A stretch of DNA of 64,000 nucleotides from Methylophilaceae bacterium (GCA_018398995.1 CP073759.1:1442311-1506310); one strand, 5' to 3'. Counted from the stretch's first letter, positions 19,866 to 28,707 are shown. Notes: generated by a model from the letters alone, not told the origin. Translations and numbers: made by a program.

Positions 19866-19980
19866 TTGCCGAACGGTAATATATTACATTATTTTTGCCA
19901 CATTGCAATAAAAAGTTACCGTTAGGTAACTTTTGTAGTCTTTTGGTATTCTGTTGCAAGTAATATTACCGTTCGGTAAT
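19866..19980 (-). promoter_or_regulatory. hipBA promoter with three evenly spaced palindromic operators
   Basis: Operators: site 1 TTGCCGAACGGTAA (19866-19879), site 2 GTTACCGTTAGGTAAC (19915-19930), site 3 ATTACCGTTCGGTAAT (19965-19980). Their centres are at 19872.5, 19922.5 and 19972.5, exactly 50 bp apart. A sigma-70-like promoter for hipB lies between sites 1 and 2: -35 TTGCAA (19903-19908), 16-bp spacer, -10 TAATAT (19881-19886, minus strand). Repressor on sites 1 and 2 would bracket RNA polymerase. Assignment of HipB as the binder is inference from family behaviour. Confidence 0.85.
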
Positions 19981-19988
19981 TTTAGGCT

Positions 19989-20012
19989 AGTTGTCTAGTG
20001 TTGTTACTAGAA
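19989..20012. repeat. 24-bp direct repeat, right copy, flanking hipBA
   Basis: AGTTGTCTAGT-GTTGTT-ACTAGAA, one base different from the copy at 18231-18254. It lies 8 bp beyond the outermost hipBA operator. Confidence 0.85.
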
Positions 20013-20189
20013 TAGCAAAAATGGGGTCAGACACGATTATTGCCTCAGAAAAAAGCACTGAACAAATCTGATCAATATATATATTTGATTGTAAGGTAAC
20101 GGTTTTATCCTGTTATTTGATGCAAGATGAAGGGTTGTATAGACTGCCGCACTACGCTCGCAGTGACGAGTTTGATATGGGGAGAGTGT

Positions 20190-21031
20190 TTATCTAATAA
20201 AGTTAAACAGCGATAGGCCGGTGGTTTGTATGAATGATTTTTGTGCGGCTTCTAGGATGGTTTGTTGTCGTGATAAATCGGATAGTGCTTGTGCGTAATC
20301 TACATCTTGTAATTCAGATAGTGCTTAGGCGTATTGTAATTTACGGCTTTCGCCAGATTCGTTGAGTGCATCGAGTTCGTTGAGTTTGGTGCCTACTGCG
20401 GATCGGGTGTTATTGACGGTGCTGATGCCGCAGTCTATGCTGCTGAGCGCGGCGGCTACGGCGTTGGTAACATCGGTGTCGGTTGAGGCTGGGTTGTCTA
20501 AGATTGCTATTAAATCGCTGTAGGTGTTAAAAATATCGTTACCACCTGCTTGAAATATGCTGTCGCCATAGTAGCTTGCGCCTGTTGCTGTGGCGGTAAA
20601 TGGTTTGCTATCACTTTGGAAGCCGGCGTACATATAGTTGCCTAGCGCGTCTTTTATATTGGCGTAGCCAACTAGGGGTTAATGTGGCTTTTAAATTGGT
20701 TGAAAGCGCAACGCGTTGACCTGTGCTTATGGTGCCGGCGTTGCCAACAAGGGGGGGTGCGTGAGCTCACCAATAATTCAGTGATAGTCGCTAGTGAGTT
20801 ATCTAAGCCAGTTAAGTGTGTGTTTGCTATTTGGCGGTTGCTGGCGTATTGGGCATTCATGCTTGCCGATTTGGTAATTTCAAGTGCGCGTGATGCTGCA
20901 ATAGAGTCGTCTGATGGCGTTAGGATGTGTTTGCCAGTTGCAATTTGTTGTTGCAATCTTGATTGTCCAGCTTGTAACTCGCTTATTTTGCCTATTGCTG
21001 TTTGGTAAATTGTGTTGGTGCTGATGCGCAT
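20190..21031 (-). pseudogene. flgL: Flagellar hook-filament junction protein FlgL, degraded
   Basis: The N-terminus MRISTNTIYQTAIGKISELQ and C-terminus DVDYAQALSDLSRQQTILEA to LSLFNFIR* are clearly FlgL (flagellin family). Three lesions: an extra C in the C7 run near 20755 (shift after LVSSRTP), a lost C near 20687 (shift back before NIKDALGNYMYAGFQSDSKP), and an in-frame TAA at 20325-20327 about 45 codons before the natural stop at 20190. The two indels compensate each other. Located next to an flgK remnant, as in normal flgKL order. Confidence 0.88.
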
Positions 21032-21040
21032 GATCACTAC

Positions 21041-21371
21041 TTATCGACCTATGGTGAGCAATGTTTCGAATAGTGTACTGGCAATTTGCATGAATTCACC
21101 GGCGGCTTGGAAGGCTTGTTGGTAACGTAACAGGTTGGCTGCTTCTTCATCTAAATTGACGCCAGATTCGGCTTGCTGGGCAGCTTGCCTTTGTTGCATC
21201 AATGATCGTGCTGCTGCGCCTGTTACTTTTAGTTCGTTAGTTTTATTACCAACAGCGCTAACGAGCTGACCAAATGCGTTTTCGTAGCTGACGGTGTTGT
21301 TGTTTAAAGTGAGTGCCATGTTAAGTCTGGCTAGATTGCGCTTTTCATCAGGCATACCATGCAATATCTGG
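21041..21371 (-). pseudogene. flgK: Flagellar hook-associated protein FlgK, C-terminal fragment
   Basis: About 105 residues from PDEKRNLARLNMALTLNNNT to NLLRYQQAFQAAGEFMQIAS-TLFETLL, the conserved C-terminal zipper of FlgK. FlgK is normally >450 residues; everything upstream is missing, and at ~21372 the sequence switches to a GspE/PilB-like fragment. It precedes flgL by 9 bp, the canonical order. Confidence 0.85.
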
Positions 21372-21530
21372 CTAGGAACAGATTGCACGTACTTGTGCGA
21401 TATCCGTTTTTCCCCTGTAGCACTTTTTTAATACCATCTTGCTTTAAAGTGACCATGCCATTCAATAATGCTGCTTTCACTAACTCGGGTACTTGTGCGC
21501 GCTCTTCTATCAGGGGGCTTAAAATAGCAT
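21372..21530 (-). pseudogene. GspE/PilB-type secretion or pilus ATPase, C-terminal fragment
   Basis: Reads ILSPLIEERAQVPELVKAAL then LNGMVTLKQDGIKKVLQGK and, after a 1-base shift near 21412, TDIAQVRAICS followed by TAG at 21372-21374. This is the typical C-terminus of type II secretion/type IV pilus ATPases (..GMVTLRQDG..KVL.G.T...EV.RV). No Walker motifs remain. Fused directly to the flgK remnant, so a large deletion probably joined a pilus/secretion locus to a flagellar locus. Confidence 0.7.
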
Positions 21531-21581
21531 GATGATGTGATACGATGTTAGGTTTAAGTTGGTAGAGAAATAAAGCATTTG

Positions 21582-22232
21582 ATGAAGCACACTATTATAT
21601 TTGATTTAGATGGCACCTTAATTGACTCGGCCCCCAGTATTGTAGAAAGTTTTGAGTACGCATTCTCTTCGCTGCGTATCGTGCCATCTAAAGCCATTAC
21701 AGCTGAGCTAATCGGACCGCCCCTTATGCCTACATTGGCCATACTCGCGGGTGAGCATGATGCACTATTGTTACAAAATTTGGCGACTCAATTTAAATCA
21801 CATTATGATTGTGCGGCTTACCAAAAAGCGACTGTATATCCTGGTATCCAACACCTACTTGACAAGCTTCAGCAAGCAAAATACACACTTTATATTGCAA
21901 CCAATAAGCGTGATTTCCCAACGCAAAAATTAGTACAATATCTCAATTGGCATCATTATTTTAATGGTGTGTTTGCTTTAGATAGCTATCAACCCCCGTT
22001 AGCCTCAAAGGCATTGATGGTGGCGAAAATCATGGCAGATCATCAAATTGATCCAGCACAAGCGATTTATATTGGCGATCGTTATGAGGATGGTGTAGCG
22101 GCCGATCATAATCAGCTGGCATTTGCCATGGTGACATGGGGTTATGCCGATCAAGCAGTGAAGGCATTGCAACCCCATTGGTTGGTTTGTCAACATGCGC
22201 AAGATCTAGAACAGCTACTTATGTGTGAATAA
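21582..22232 (+). CDS. HAD hydrolase, phosphoglycolate phosphatase-like, 216 aa
   Basis: HAD motifs: I IIFDLDGTLID (nucleophile Asp and acid Asp), II IATNKRD, III Lys in PPLASKALMVAK, IV YIGDRYEDGVAAD. The cap domain after motif I fits the Gph/PGMB subgroup, whose members dephosphorylate small phosphate esters such as 2-phosphoglycolate. ATG 21582 chosen over the upstream TTG. First gene right of the flagellar graveyard and apparently intact. Confidence 0.85.
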   Translation: MKHTIIFDLDGTLIDSAPSIVESFEYAFSSLRIVPSKAITAELIGPPLMPTLAILAGEHDALLLQNLATQFKSHYDCAAYQKATVYPGIQHLLDKLQQAKYTLYIATNKRDFPTQKLVQYLNWHHYFNGVFALDSYQPPLASKALMVAKIMADHQIDPAQAIYIGDRYEDGVAADHNQLAFAMVTWGYADQAVKALQPHWLVCQHAQDLEQLLMCE

Positions 22233-22280
22233 GTATAGCTGGCGTGGGGTATCGCGCGCTGAAGCTGACCAAGAACTAAC

Positions 22281-23474
22281 TTATATAGCCATCTCGTCTC
22301 GCGTTTCACTAAAGGCTTTAATCGCTTTATCCAAATCTTCCAAGGTATGCTTAGCTGAAATTTGCGTTCTAATGCGTGCTTTGCCTTTTGGCACAACAGG
22401 AAAAAAGAAACCAATCGCATAAATACCTTTTTCTAACAGTCGCTTGCTCATTTCTTGCGCTAGGTGGGCATCTCCAAGCATAACGGGTACGATTGGATGG
22501 TCGCCATCCTCAACAGCAAAGCCAGCGGCTTGCATGCCTTTTCTAAAGTAATAGGTATTGTGTTCTAATTTGTCGCGCAGTGCTGTTGATTGCTCAAGCC
22601 GTTCTAATACCAATAATGAAGCAGCGCAAATTACAGGTGCAACCGTGTTAGAGAATAAATAAGGGCGAGAGCGTTGGCGCAACATATCAATGATTTCTTT
22701 GCGTCCAGAGGTGAAGCCACCAGATGCACCACCTAACGCTTTGCCAAAGGTGCTGGTTATGATATCAACTCTATCCATCACACCGCAGTACTCATGTACG
22801 CCACGTCCTGTTTTGCCTATAAACCCAGTTGCATGACAGTCATCGTGATGCACCATGGCATCAAACTCATCAGCCAAATCACAAATGTGATTGAGCTGAG
22901 CAATTGTGCCATCCATAGAGAATACGCCATCGGTGGTAATTAAAATACGGCGAGCTTTGTTGGCTTTTGCTTCTTCTAGCTTGCTACGTAAATCTGCCAT
23001 ATCGTTATTTTTATAGCGATAACGCGCTGCTTTACATAAGCGTACACCATCAATAATAGAAGCATGATTCAATTCATCCGAAATCACGGCATCTTCTGCG
23101 CCTAAGATGGATTCAAATAAACCACCATTTGCATCAAAACAAGCGGCATATAGAATAGTGTCTTCCATACCCAAAAAGTCACTGACTTTTTGTTCTAAGG
23201 TTTTATGCAATGTTTGTGTGCCGCAAATAAACCGTACAGACGCTAAGCCAAATCCCCATCTATCTAAGCTGGTTTTAGCAGCTTCAATCACATCGGGATC
23301 ATTGGCTAAGCCAAGATAATTGTTAGCGCACATATTCAGTACTTCACTACCATCAGCTAGCGTAATATTATTTTTTTGGTCAGAGCTAATGAATCGCTCT
23401 GTTTTCCATAATCCAGCTGTTTTAATGTCGGCTAAATCTGCTGCGATACTCGCTTTTGCATGCTTAAAGCTCAT
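22281..23474 (-). CDS. kbl: Glycine C-acetyltransferase (2-amino-3-ketobutyrate CoA ligase), 397 aa
   Basis: Alpha-oxoamine synthase family, fold-type I PLP enzyme: [11 protein letters not shown] at the start, [17 protein letters not shown], and PLP Lys in [14 protein letters not shown]. Converts 2-amino-3-oxobutyrate and CoA into glycine and acetyl-CoA, the second step of threonine breakdown. Length is standard. Starts 9 bp after tdh and is co-transcribed with it. Confidence 0.97.
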   Translation of the reverse strand: MSFKHAKASIAADLADIKTAGLWKTERFISSDQKNNITLADGSEVLNMCANNYLGLANDPDVIEAAKTSLDRWGFGLASVRFICGTQTLHKTLEQKVSDFLGMEDTILYAACFDANGGLFESILGAEDAVISDELNHASIIDGVRLCKAARYRYKNNDMADLRSKLEEAKANKARRILITTDGVFSMDGTIAQLNHICDLADEFDAMVHHDDCHATGFIGKTGRGVHEYCGVMDRVDIITSTFGKALGGASGGFTSGRKEIIDMLRQRSRPYLFSNTVAPVICAASLLVLERLEQSTALRDKLEHNTYYFRKGMQAAGFAVEDGDHPIVPVMLGDAHLAQEMSKRLLEKGIYAIGFFFPVVPKGKARIRTQISAKHTLEDLDKAIKAFSETRDEMAI

Positions 23475-23483
23475 GTTTTACCT

Positions 23484-24518
23484 TTAATCTTCCCAATTTA
23501 AAATCACTTTACCAGACTCGCCAGAGCGCATCACATCAAAGCCTTTTTGGAAGTCGGTGTAATGAAAACGATGCGTGATAATGTTGTCTAAAGGCAATCC
23601 GCTTTGTACCATCATCGAGCCTTTATACCACGTTTCAAAAATCTCACGACCGTATATCCCTTTAATCGTAAGACCTTTAAACACCACCATATCCCAATCA
23701 ATCCCAGATCCAGTTGGCATAATCGCTAACATAGCAATATGGCCGCCATTAATCATTTTGCTTAACATATCGCCAAACGCCTTGGGTGAGCCAGACATTT
23801 CTAAGCCAACATCAAACCCTTCAAAAATACCCAAAGCATCCATCATTTCTTTTGTGATGGTTTCTTTGGCAACATTCACAGTGACAATGCTGGGTAAAAT
23901 ACTTTTAATTAAATCGAGGCGATATTGATTGACATCAGTAATGACAATATTACGTGCGCCAGCATGATTGGCGACCAAAGCTGCCATGCTACCAATAGGC
24001 CCTGCACCAGTAATCAGTACATCCTCACCCACCATATTAAATGAAAGTGCAGTGTGTACCGCGTTGCCGTATGCATCAAAAAATGACAGCAAATCGGTAT
24101 CAATTGGGCGGCTTGGTTTAAATACGTTTTTGGCCGGAATGACCAAATATTCTGCAAAAGCACCATGTCGATTCACACCAACACCAATGGTGTTTGGGCA
24201 CAAGTGCGTACGGCCACCTAAGCAGTTTCGGCAACGTCCACAAGTCAGGTGGCCTTCACCAGAAACGATATCACCCACCTGAAGACCATCTACATTTGAA
24301 CCAAAATCGGCAATTTCACCTACATATTCATGGCCGGTAATCATCGGTACGGGGATGGTTTTTTGCGCCCACTCATCCCAATTATAAATATGAATATCGG
24401 TGCCGCAGATAGCGGTTTTTTTAATTTTAATTAATACGTCATTATTGCCTACTTCTGGCATAGGCATGTCTTCTAACCACAATCCTTCTTTTGGATGTTT
24501 TTTAACTAAGGCTTTCAT
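23484..24518 (-). CDS. tdh: L-threonine 3-dehydrogenase, 344 aa
   Basis: Zinc-dependent medium-chain dehydrogenase: catalytic zinc Cys in [20 protein letters not shown] and GHEYVGEI, structural zinc Cys cluster [18 protein letters not shown]-binding [13 protein letters not shown]. Oxidises threonine to 2-amino-3-ketobutyrate, the substrate of Kbl encoded downstream. Length equals E. coli Tdh within a few residues. First gene of the tdh-kbl operon. Confidence 0.97.
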   Translation of the reverse strand: MKALVKKHPKEGLWLEDMPMPEVGNNDVLIKIKKTAICGTDIHIYNWDEWAQKTIPVPMITGHEYVGEIADFGSNVDGLQVGDIVSGEGHLTCGRCRNCLGGRTHLCPNTIGVGVNRHGAFAEYLVIPAKNVFKPSRPIDTDLLSFFDAYGNAVHTALSFNMVGEDVLITGAGPIGSMAALVANHAGARNIVITDVNQYRLDLIKSILPSIVTVNVAKETITKEMMDALGIFEGFDVGLEMSGSPKAFGDMLSKMINGGHIAMLAIMPTGSGIDWDMVVFKGLTIKGIYGREIFETWYKGSMMVQSGLPLDNIITHRFHYTDFQKGFDVMRSGESGKVILNWED

Positions 24519-24888
24519 TTTGCAACCTAATCATTGACGTGCACTTAACTTAACATTAGCGCGTGTTAAAGTAAATGCGGGTTTAATGTAATTGTTGGTT
24601 TAGCTGGTGCGCGCTATTACGTGTAATGCTGCAATACCTTCATCTAGCACCCTATCGCTAACCGTTCAAAGCATTACAACACCTAGGACATTATCATCAA
24701 TGCACCAGTTCAACCGAGTAAATCTTTTTTTGCCGTCAATATTGCGTGTGCTACTGCCATTACAATGGGATTGTCTGCAGAGGCACTAGGGAGACGATTG
24801 GTTGGGCTGCGGTGATGATGACTTTTCCAATCAGAGCCGAAAATGGACTAATCATAAAACGGCGGGTAATTCGTATGTTCGGTATAAC
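24519..24888. other. Intergenic stretch, possible gene remnant
   Basis: 370 bp without an acceptable gene. On the minus strand a stretch reading DNPIVMAVAHAILTAKKDLL (about 24728-24790) looks coding-like but lacks a start and continuation. I do not recognise it and see no riboswitch-like fold upstream of tdh. Confidence 0.35.
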
Positions 24889-24915
24889 AAAAAAGGGAGC
24901 GATTAAGCTCCCTTT
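24889..24915 (-). terminator. Terminator of pqqA copy 1
   Basis: Stem AAAGGGAGC (24892-24900) with GCTCCCTTT (24907-24915), loop of 6; on the minus strand the hairpin runs into a T6 tract. 22 bp after the pqqA stop codon. Confidence 0.9.
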
Positions 24916-24937
24916 GGTATCTTTAACGGGTAAAGAA

Positions 24938-25009
24938 TTATTTGTTCATTACGTACATTGTTACTTCAAAGCCAAAACGCATTTCAGTAGCTGCTGGTGT
25001 TGTCCACAT
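24938..25009 (-). CDS. pqqA: PQQ precursor peptide PqqA, copy 1, 23 aa
   Basis: Peptide MWTTPAATEMRFGFEVTMY-VMNK. It has the PqqA hallmark Glu-x3-Tyr (Glu15, Tyr19), the two residues that PqqE crosslinks to build pyrroloquinoline quinone, cofactor of methanol dehydrogenases. A GAGGAG ribosome binding site lies 8 bases before ATG 25009. Own promoter and terminator; no pqqB-E in the window, so this is a stand-alone precursor gene. A second copy encoding the same peptide is at 28708. Confidence 0.93.
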   Translation of the reverse strand: MWTTPAATEMRFGFEVTMYVMNK

Positions 25010-25176
25010 AATAAATCTCCTCAGTTGTTTAATTAACAAGCACCTTGCTTGTCGATATGTTTATAGTACATTAACAACCAAAAACAATACTATTGCTCTT
25101 CATGAGATAAGCCTCATTAAAATCATGACCGTGAGTAATGATTCAATGCCAAATTTATCCGCGTGAATGAACGAGA
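24965..25176. repeat. ~200-bp duplication carrying pqqA and its control region, copy 1
   Basis: From mid-pqqA through ~155 bp of upstream DNA, the sequence matches 28735-28946 almost base for base (two changes seen near 25157-25158). Identity ends just after GAATGAACGAGAA. Direct orientation, offset 3,770 bp. Confidence 0.9.
25060..25087 (-). promoter_or_regulatory. pqqA copy 1 promoter
   Basis: Minus-strand -35 TTGTTT (25082-25087), 16-bp spacer, -10 TATAAA (25060-25065). Conserved exactly in copy 2 at the same distance. Between it and the start codon a small hairpin (CAAGCA/TGCTTG, 25037-25051) is also conserved. Confidence 0.7.
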
Positions 25177-25234
25177 ATAAGATTGGAATAGGAACATGGC
25201 TATTTAGCGCTTGTTTCTAGCGGTTTCTTATCAC

Positions 25235-26509
25235 TCATTGGGCGCTAATAACATCACGCCAATTAGTCGTATAACACGGGCTCTTGTTCTCTTGCTTCAT
25301 CTTCCACGGCCTTTTAAATCCTTCACTGGCCAACTTGATTGATTCCTTACCCATCTTCTTATTAATGCTATCCAACGTAGCCATTAACTGATCCGATTTA
25401 GGCGAAGTGGATTGTATGCAAAACAAGTCAGTTTGTATTCCCTGTAGTGAAGCAAGTTCACCCAGCATAACACCTGCTTTCGCATAGTTTAAATGGGGCA
25501 CATATATCTGTTTTAAGACCCATAGTGCGACGTTTACCAATTGTCTGGTGTCATCGGTTGGGCTGGGCAATGCGATTGTTCTGCCATTACTATAAAAGCG
25601 TTCATTTTCTTTAAATGGGCTTGTTCTAATATAAACGTAAACCGATCCAGCATAAGATTGTTGTCGTCTCAATTTCTCAGCAGCACGACTCATATAGAGC
25701 GTGATTGATTCAGCCAAACTATTGTAATCAGTCACAGGATAACCAAAGCTTCTTGAGCTTAGTATTTGTTTTTTGGGCGGCGCTATTTCTTCCAGCTCAA
25801 TACAAACAGTATCATTGAGTTCACGAATAGTCTTTTCCATCACAACACTAAATTGCTCGCGTAGGCGTTCTGGATTAGCCCGTTTGAGATCTAATACGGT
25901 ATTGATGCCAAGCGCATTTAGTTTTGGTGCAAGCTTTCTGCCAACACCCCAGACTTCTGCAACATCAATTTCGCTACATATTTGGTTAACTGCTTCAGAT
26001 GCCATGCTATTAAAATTGCAAACGCCATTAAATGCTGGACGCTTTTTTGCACAATGATTAGCCAGCTTTGATAAGGTTTTAGTTGAACCGATACCGACGC
26101 AAACAGGAAGCCCTGTCCATTGTTTAATCCGCTGTCGCATGTCTTGACCATATTCAACTAAATCTTTTGATTTAAATGCAGTGAGGTCTAAGAATGATTC
26201 ATCGATTGAATAGACTTCTTGATCGGGTGAGTAATGATTGAGTATCGACATCACCCGATTACTCATATCAGCATAGAGCGCATAGTTTGATGAGTAAGCT
26301 AAAATATTGTGCTGCTTTGCTAGGTCTTTGAGCTTAAACCAAGGTGCTCCCATGGCCACACCCAATGCTTTCACTTCATTACTGCGCGCAACTGCACAGC
26401 CATCATTATTTGATAGAACGACGACAGGTTTGTTGATTAGTTTAGGATTGAATACGCGCTCGCAACTAACGTAAAAGTTGTTTACATCAATTAAAGCAAT
26501 GCTACGCAT
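25235..26509 (-). CDS. umuC: DNA polymerase V catalytic subunit UmuC, 424 aa
   Basis: Y-family polymerase: first acidic motif [36 protein letters not shown], and catalytic [10 protein letters not shown]; helix-hairpin-helix region [18 protein letters not shown]-terminal little-finger and UmuC-specific tail. Carries out error-prone synthesis past DNA lesions with processed UmuD. Length matches E. coli UmuC (422). 23 bp downstream of umuD, same operon. Confidence 0.97.
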   Translation of the reverse strand: MRSIALIDVNNFYVSCERVFNPKLINKPVVVLSNNDGCAVARSNEVKALGVAMGAPWFKLKDLAKQHNILAYSSNYALYADMSNRVMSILNHYSPDQEVYSIDESFLDLTAFKSKDLVEYGQDMRQRIKQWTGLPVCVGIGSTKTLSKLANHCAKKRPAFNGVCNFNSMASEAVNQICSEIDVAEVWGVGRKLAPKLNALGINTVLDLKRANPERLREQFSVVMEKTIRELNDTVCIELEEIAPPKKQILSSRSFGYPVTDYNSLAESITLYMSRAAEKLRRQQSYAGSVYVYIRTSPFKENERFYSNGRTIALPSPTDDTRQLVNVALWVLKQIYVPHLNYAKAGVMLGELASLQGIQTDLFCIQSTSPKSDQLMATLDSINKKMGKESIKLASEGFKRPWKMKQENKSPCYTTNWRDVISAQ

Positions 26510-26532
26510 GATGTTGTTCTATATGGTTGGTT

Positions 26533-27153
26533 TTATTTAAAACGTCTAAATGAACCTGTCACAACACCCCAAACTTCAAAAGTCATATTCTCTTTGATTT
26601 CGATTGGTTGATATTTGCCTGATTGATTCGCAGGCAATAACCTTGGACTACCATCCTTCTTGCGATTAAGAATTTTAATGGTGAAGTCACCATCAACAAC
26701 CGCTAATACAATGTCGCCAATAGTCGGCGTTTTAGACCGATCCACAACGGCTTTGTCACCAGGCATTAAACCAACATCAACCATAGACTCACCTTGTATC
26801 GTCACAAAGAAAGTAGCATCAGCTTGATCAATCAGAAACTCATTAGGATCTAATCTTTTTTCGACATGATCATCGGCTGGCGAAGGGAAGCCTGCTGGTA
26901 CTTTTGAATTAAACAGCGGAATATTGAGCGTTTTTTGGTTTAAAGCTGGTAACATCAATGAACTAATATCAATGACGTCCTCTAATTGTTGCTTATGCTG
27001 ATATGCTGCTAAGAAATCAACAATGACAGGCTTTTGACTGGCGGGAACACGTAGCACCTCTGTTGCTTCACCAAACTTACCTGTACCTGTTTTACGACCA
27101 GCATTAGCGCGTTTACCGCCTCGATTTGATTGTGTTGTAGATGCATTATTCAT
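26533..27153 (-). CDS. umuD: UmuD-like self-cleaving S24 protein with N-terminal basic extension, 206 aa
   Basis: C-terminal part is UmuD: cleavage site Ala-Gly in KVPAGFPSPADDH, catalytic Ser in IQGESMVDVGLMPGD, and catalytic Lys in VDGDFTIKILNRK. The protein is ~65 residues longer than E. coli UmuD (139); the extra N-terminus begins with an Arg/Lys/Gly-rich stretch NRGGKRANAGRKTGTGKFGE that could bind DNA, and would be released on cleavage. It resembles long UmuD forms such as Acinetobacter UmuDAb, which are regulators. A perfect palindrome abuts its start codon. Divergent from a nuclease gene only 43 bp away. Confidence 0.9.
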   Translation of the reverse strand: MNNASTTQSNRGGKRANAGRKTGTGKFGEATEVLRVPASQKPVIVDFLAAYQHKQQLEDVIDISSLMLPALNQKTLNIPLFNSKVPAGFPSPADDHVEKRLDPNEFLIDQADATFFVTIQGESMVDVGLMPGDKAVVDRSKTPTIGDIVLAVVDGDFTIKILNRKKDGSPRLLPANQSGKYQPIEIKENMTFEVWGVVTGSFRRFK

Positions 27154-27155
27154 TT

Positions 27156-27174
27156 GATTATTGTAACAATAATC
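27156..27174. promoter_or_regulatory. Palindromic operator between umuDC and the divergent nuclease gene
   Basis: GATTATTGTAACAATAATC: 9-bp arms around one central base, perfect. Starts 3 bases from the umuD ATG. A second half-site GTTACAAT lies at 27183-27190, 7 bp before the nuclease ATG. Not a CTGT-N8-ACAG LexA box. Placement would let one protein control both genes. Confidence 0.75.
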
Positions 27175-27196
27175 AATATACCGTTACAATCTATTT

Positions 27197-28603
27197 ATGC
27201 TACCTATCATTACTTTTTTAGACTTAGAAACAACAGGTGCTACGCCACTTAACGATCGTATTACTGAAATTGGATTGGTACGCTTTGAGCATGGGGTTGA
27301 AGTATGTCGCTGGCAAACCTTGGTCAACCCAGAAACCACAATTCCATCCTTTATTCAGGGTCTAACTGGCATTACGAATGAGATGGTGCAAGATGCACCG
27401 ACCTTCGCAGAAGTGGCAGATGAATTAGCGCTCTACTTAGAAGGCTCAGTCATGGCTGCACATAATGTCAGATTTGATTTAGGCTTTTTAAAAAGTGAAT
27501 ACCGAAGACTAGGGCATACCTTAAAACAAAAAGTCTTGTGTACGGTTAAGCTGTCAAGACAGCTCTATCCGCAATATCACAAACATAGTCTTAATGCGAT
27601 TATGGAGCGACATCATCTCACGACAGAAATGCGCCATCGTGCCATGGGTGATGTGGAACTGATGATCGGCTTTGTTAAGGTAGCACAGCATGAACTTGGA
27701 CTTGAGAAAGTACAAAGCACTGCTGAGCAGCTAGTAAAGCAACCGAGTGTTCCTGTTGGTATTGACCCTGCCATGCTAGATGACTTGCCTGAAAGTAGTG
27801 GCGTGTATTTATTTTATGGCGAGAGCAATTGTCTACTGTATGTAGGTAAAAGTATTAATATTAGAGAGCGGGTGTTCTCTCACTTCAGTAGTGATCACGC
27901 CTCTACCAAAGAGATGCGTTTATCACAAGAACTTAAACGCATCGAGTGGATTGAAACAGCAGGTGAACTTGGTGCATTGTTATTAGAGTCACGTTTGGTA
28001 AAAGAGCGTCTACCTATTCATAACAGACAATTACGACGTCAGCGCCAGTTATGCGCTTGGCAAATCAGTACTGATCCATTTGCAGTTCCATTAGTCAAAC
28101 TGATTAATCAAGACGAGATGTCTCCTGAAATGATGGGCGATTTGTTTGGAACATTTAGATCCAAAAAACAAGCCACAGAAGCATTAAGAAACATCGCAAC
28201 GGAGTATCAACTCTGCCAAAAACTCTTAGGATTAGAATCTGGCAAAGGTCCTTGCTTTGCTTCACAACTCAAGCGATGCAGTGGCGCCTGTTGTGACAAA
28301 GAAGATAAAGTCATTCACCATTTAAAGCTTCAACAAGCGCTTGCTAAAGATCGTCTTAAACGGTGGCCTTATCAACATAAGATTGGCATTAGAGAACACA
28401 GCGCTGTCACTGGGCTAACAGACATTCATGTCTTTGATCAATGGTGTCATTTAGGCACAGTGAATAACGAAGCCGACTTTGATGAAATGATGCAAATGAA
28501 GACGGTCTTTGCTTTTGATTTGGATAGTTACAAACTCATACTTAAAACATTGAATAAGAAAAATCCGGAGATTATTCAGATACCGCAGATGGATTCAGAT
28601 TAA
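27197..28603 (+). CDS. DnaQ-like 3'-5' exonuclease fused to a UvrC/Cho-type GIY-YIG nuclease, 468 aa
   Basis: Residues 1-175: DEDDh exonuclease of the DNA polymerase III epsilon type (FLDLETTG, NVRFDLGFLKSEY, HRAMGDVELM). Residues ~195-290: GIY-YIG domain (SGVYLFYGESNCLLYVGKSI...RERVFSHF). The C-terminal ~180 residues include a CxxxxC..CC segment (CFASQLKRCSGACC) seen in UvrC/Cho-like proteins. Such fusions are annotated as excinuclease or polymerase epsilon-like and are inferred to process damaged DNA. Divergent from umuDC with a shared operator, so likely part of the same damage response. ATG 27197; leader of a few tens of bases at most. Confidence 0.88.
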   Translation: MLPIITFLDLETTGATPLNDRITEIGLVRFEHGVEVCRWQTLVNPETTIPSFIQGLTGITNEMVQDAPTFAEVADELALYLEGSVMAAHNVRFDLGFLKSEYRRLGHTLKQKVLCTVKLSRQLYPQYHKHSLNAIMERHHLTTEMRHRAMGDVELMIGFVKVAQHELGLEKVQSTAEQLVKQPSVPVGIDPAMLDDLPESSGVYLFYGESNCLLYVGKSINIRERVFSHFSSDHASTKEMRLSQELKRIEWIETAGELGALLLESRLVKERLPIHNRQLRRQRQLCAWQISTDPFAVPLVKLINQDEMSPEMMGDLFGTFRSKKQATEALRNIATEYQLCQKLLGLESGKGPCFASQLKRCSGACCDKEDKVIHHLKLQQALAKDRLKRWPYQHKIGIREHSAVTGLTDIHVFDQWCHLGTVNNEADFDEMMQMKTVFAFDLDSYKLILKTLNKKNPEIIQIPQMDSD

Positions 28604-28664
28604 ATCCAAAACATAACTAATTGCTCAAGAGAACTGCCAGATCTGATTGTGAATTCTATATAAC

Positions 28665-28688
28665 AAAAAAGGGAGCCTAAGCTCCCTT
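28665..28688 (-). terminator. Terminator of pqqA copy 2
   Basis: Stem AAGGGAGC (28669-28676) with GCTCCCTT (28681-28688), 4-base loop, then a T6 tract on the minus strand. Also positioned to end rightward transcription from the nuclease gene, 60 bp upstream. Confidence 0.85.
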
Positions 28689-28707
28689 ATGTATTCTTTA
28701 CGCTAGA

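Noticed and set aside
18231-20012. Calling the hipBA direct repeats dif/pdif sites
   Set aside because: Spacing resembles Xer sites but the arms do not match the XerC/XerD consensus, so I list them only as direct repeats.
24519-24600. Glycine or threonine riboswitch/leader upstream of tdh
   Set aside because: No glycine-aptamer motifs, tandem folds or leader peptide could be recognised.
24942-25166. 74-aa plus-strand open frame, repeated at 28712-28936
   Set aside because: It is antisense to pqqA and its leader; the repeat is explained by the pqqA duplication.
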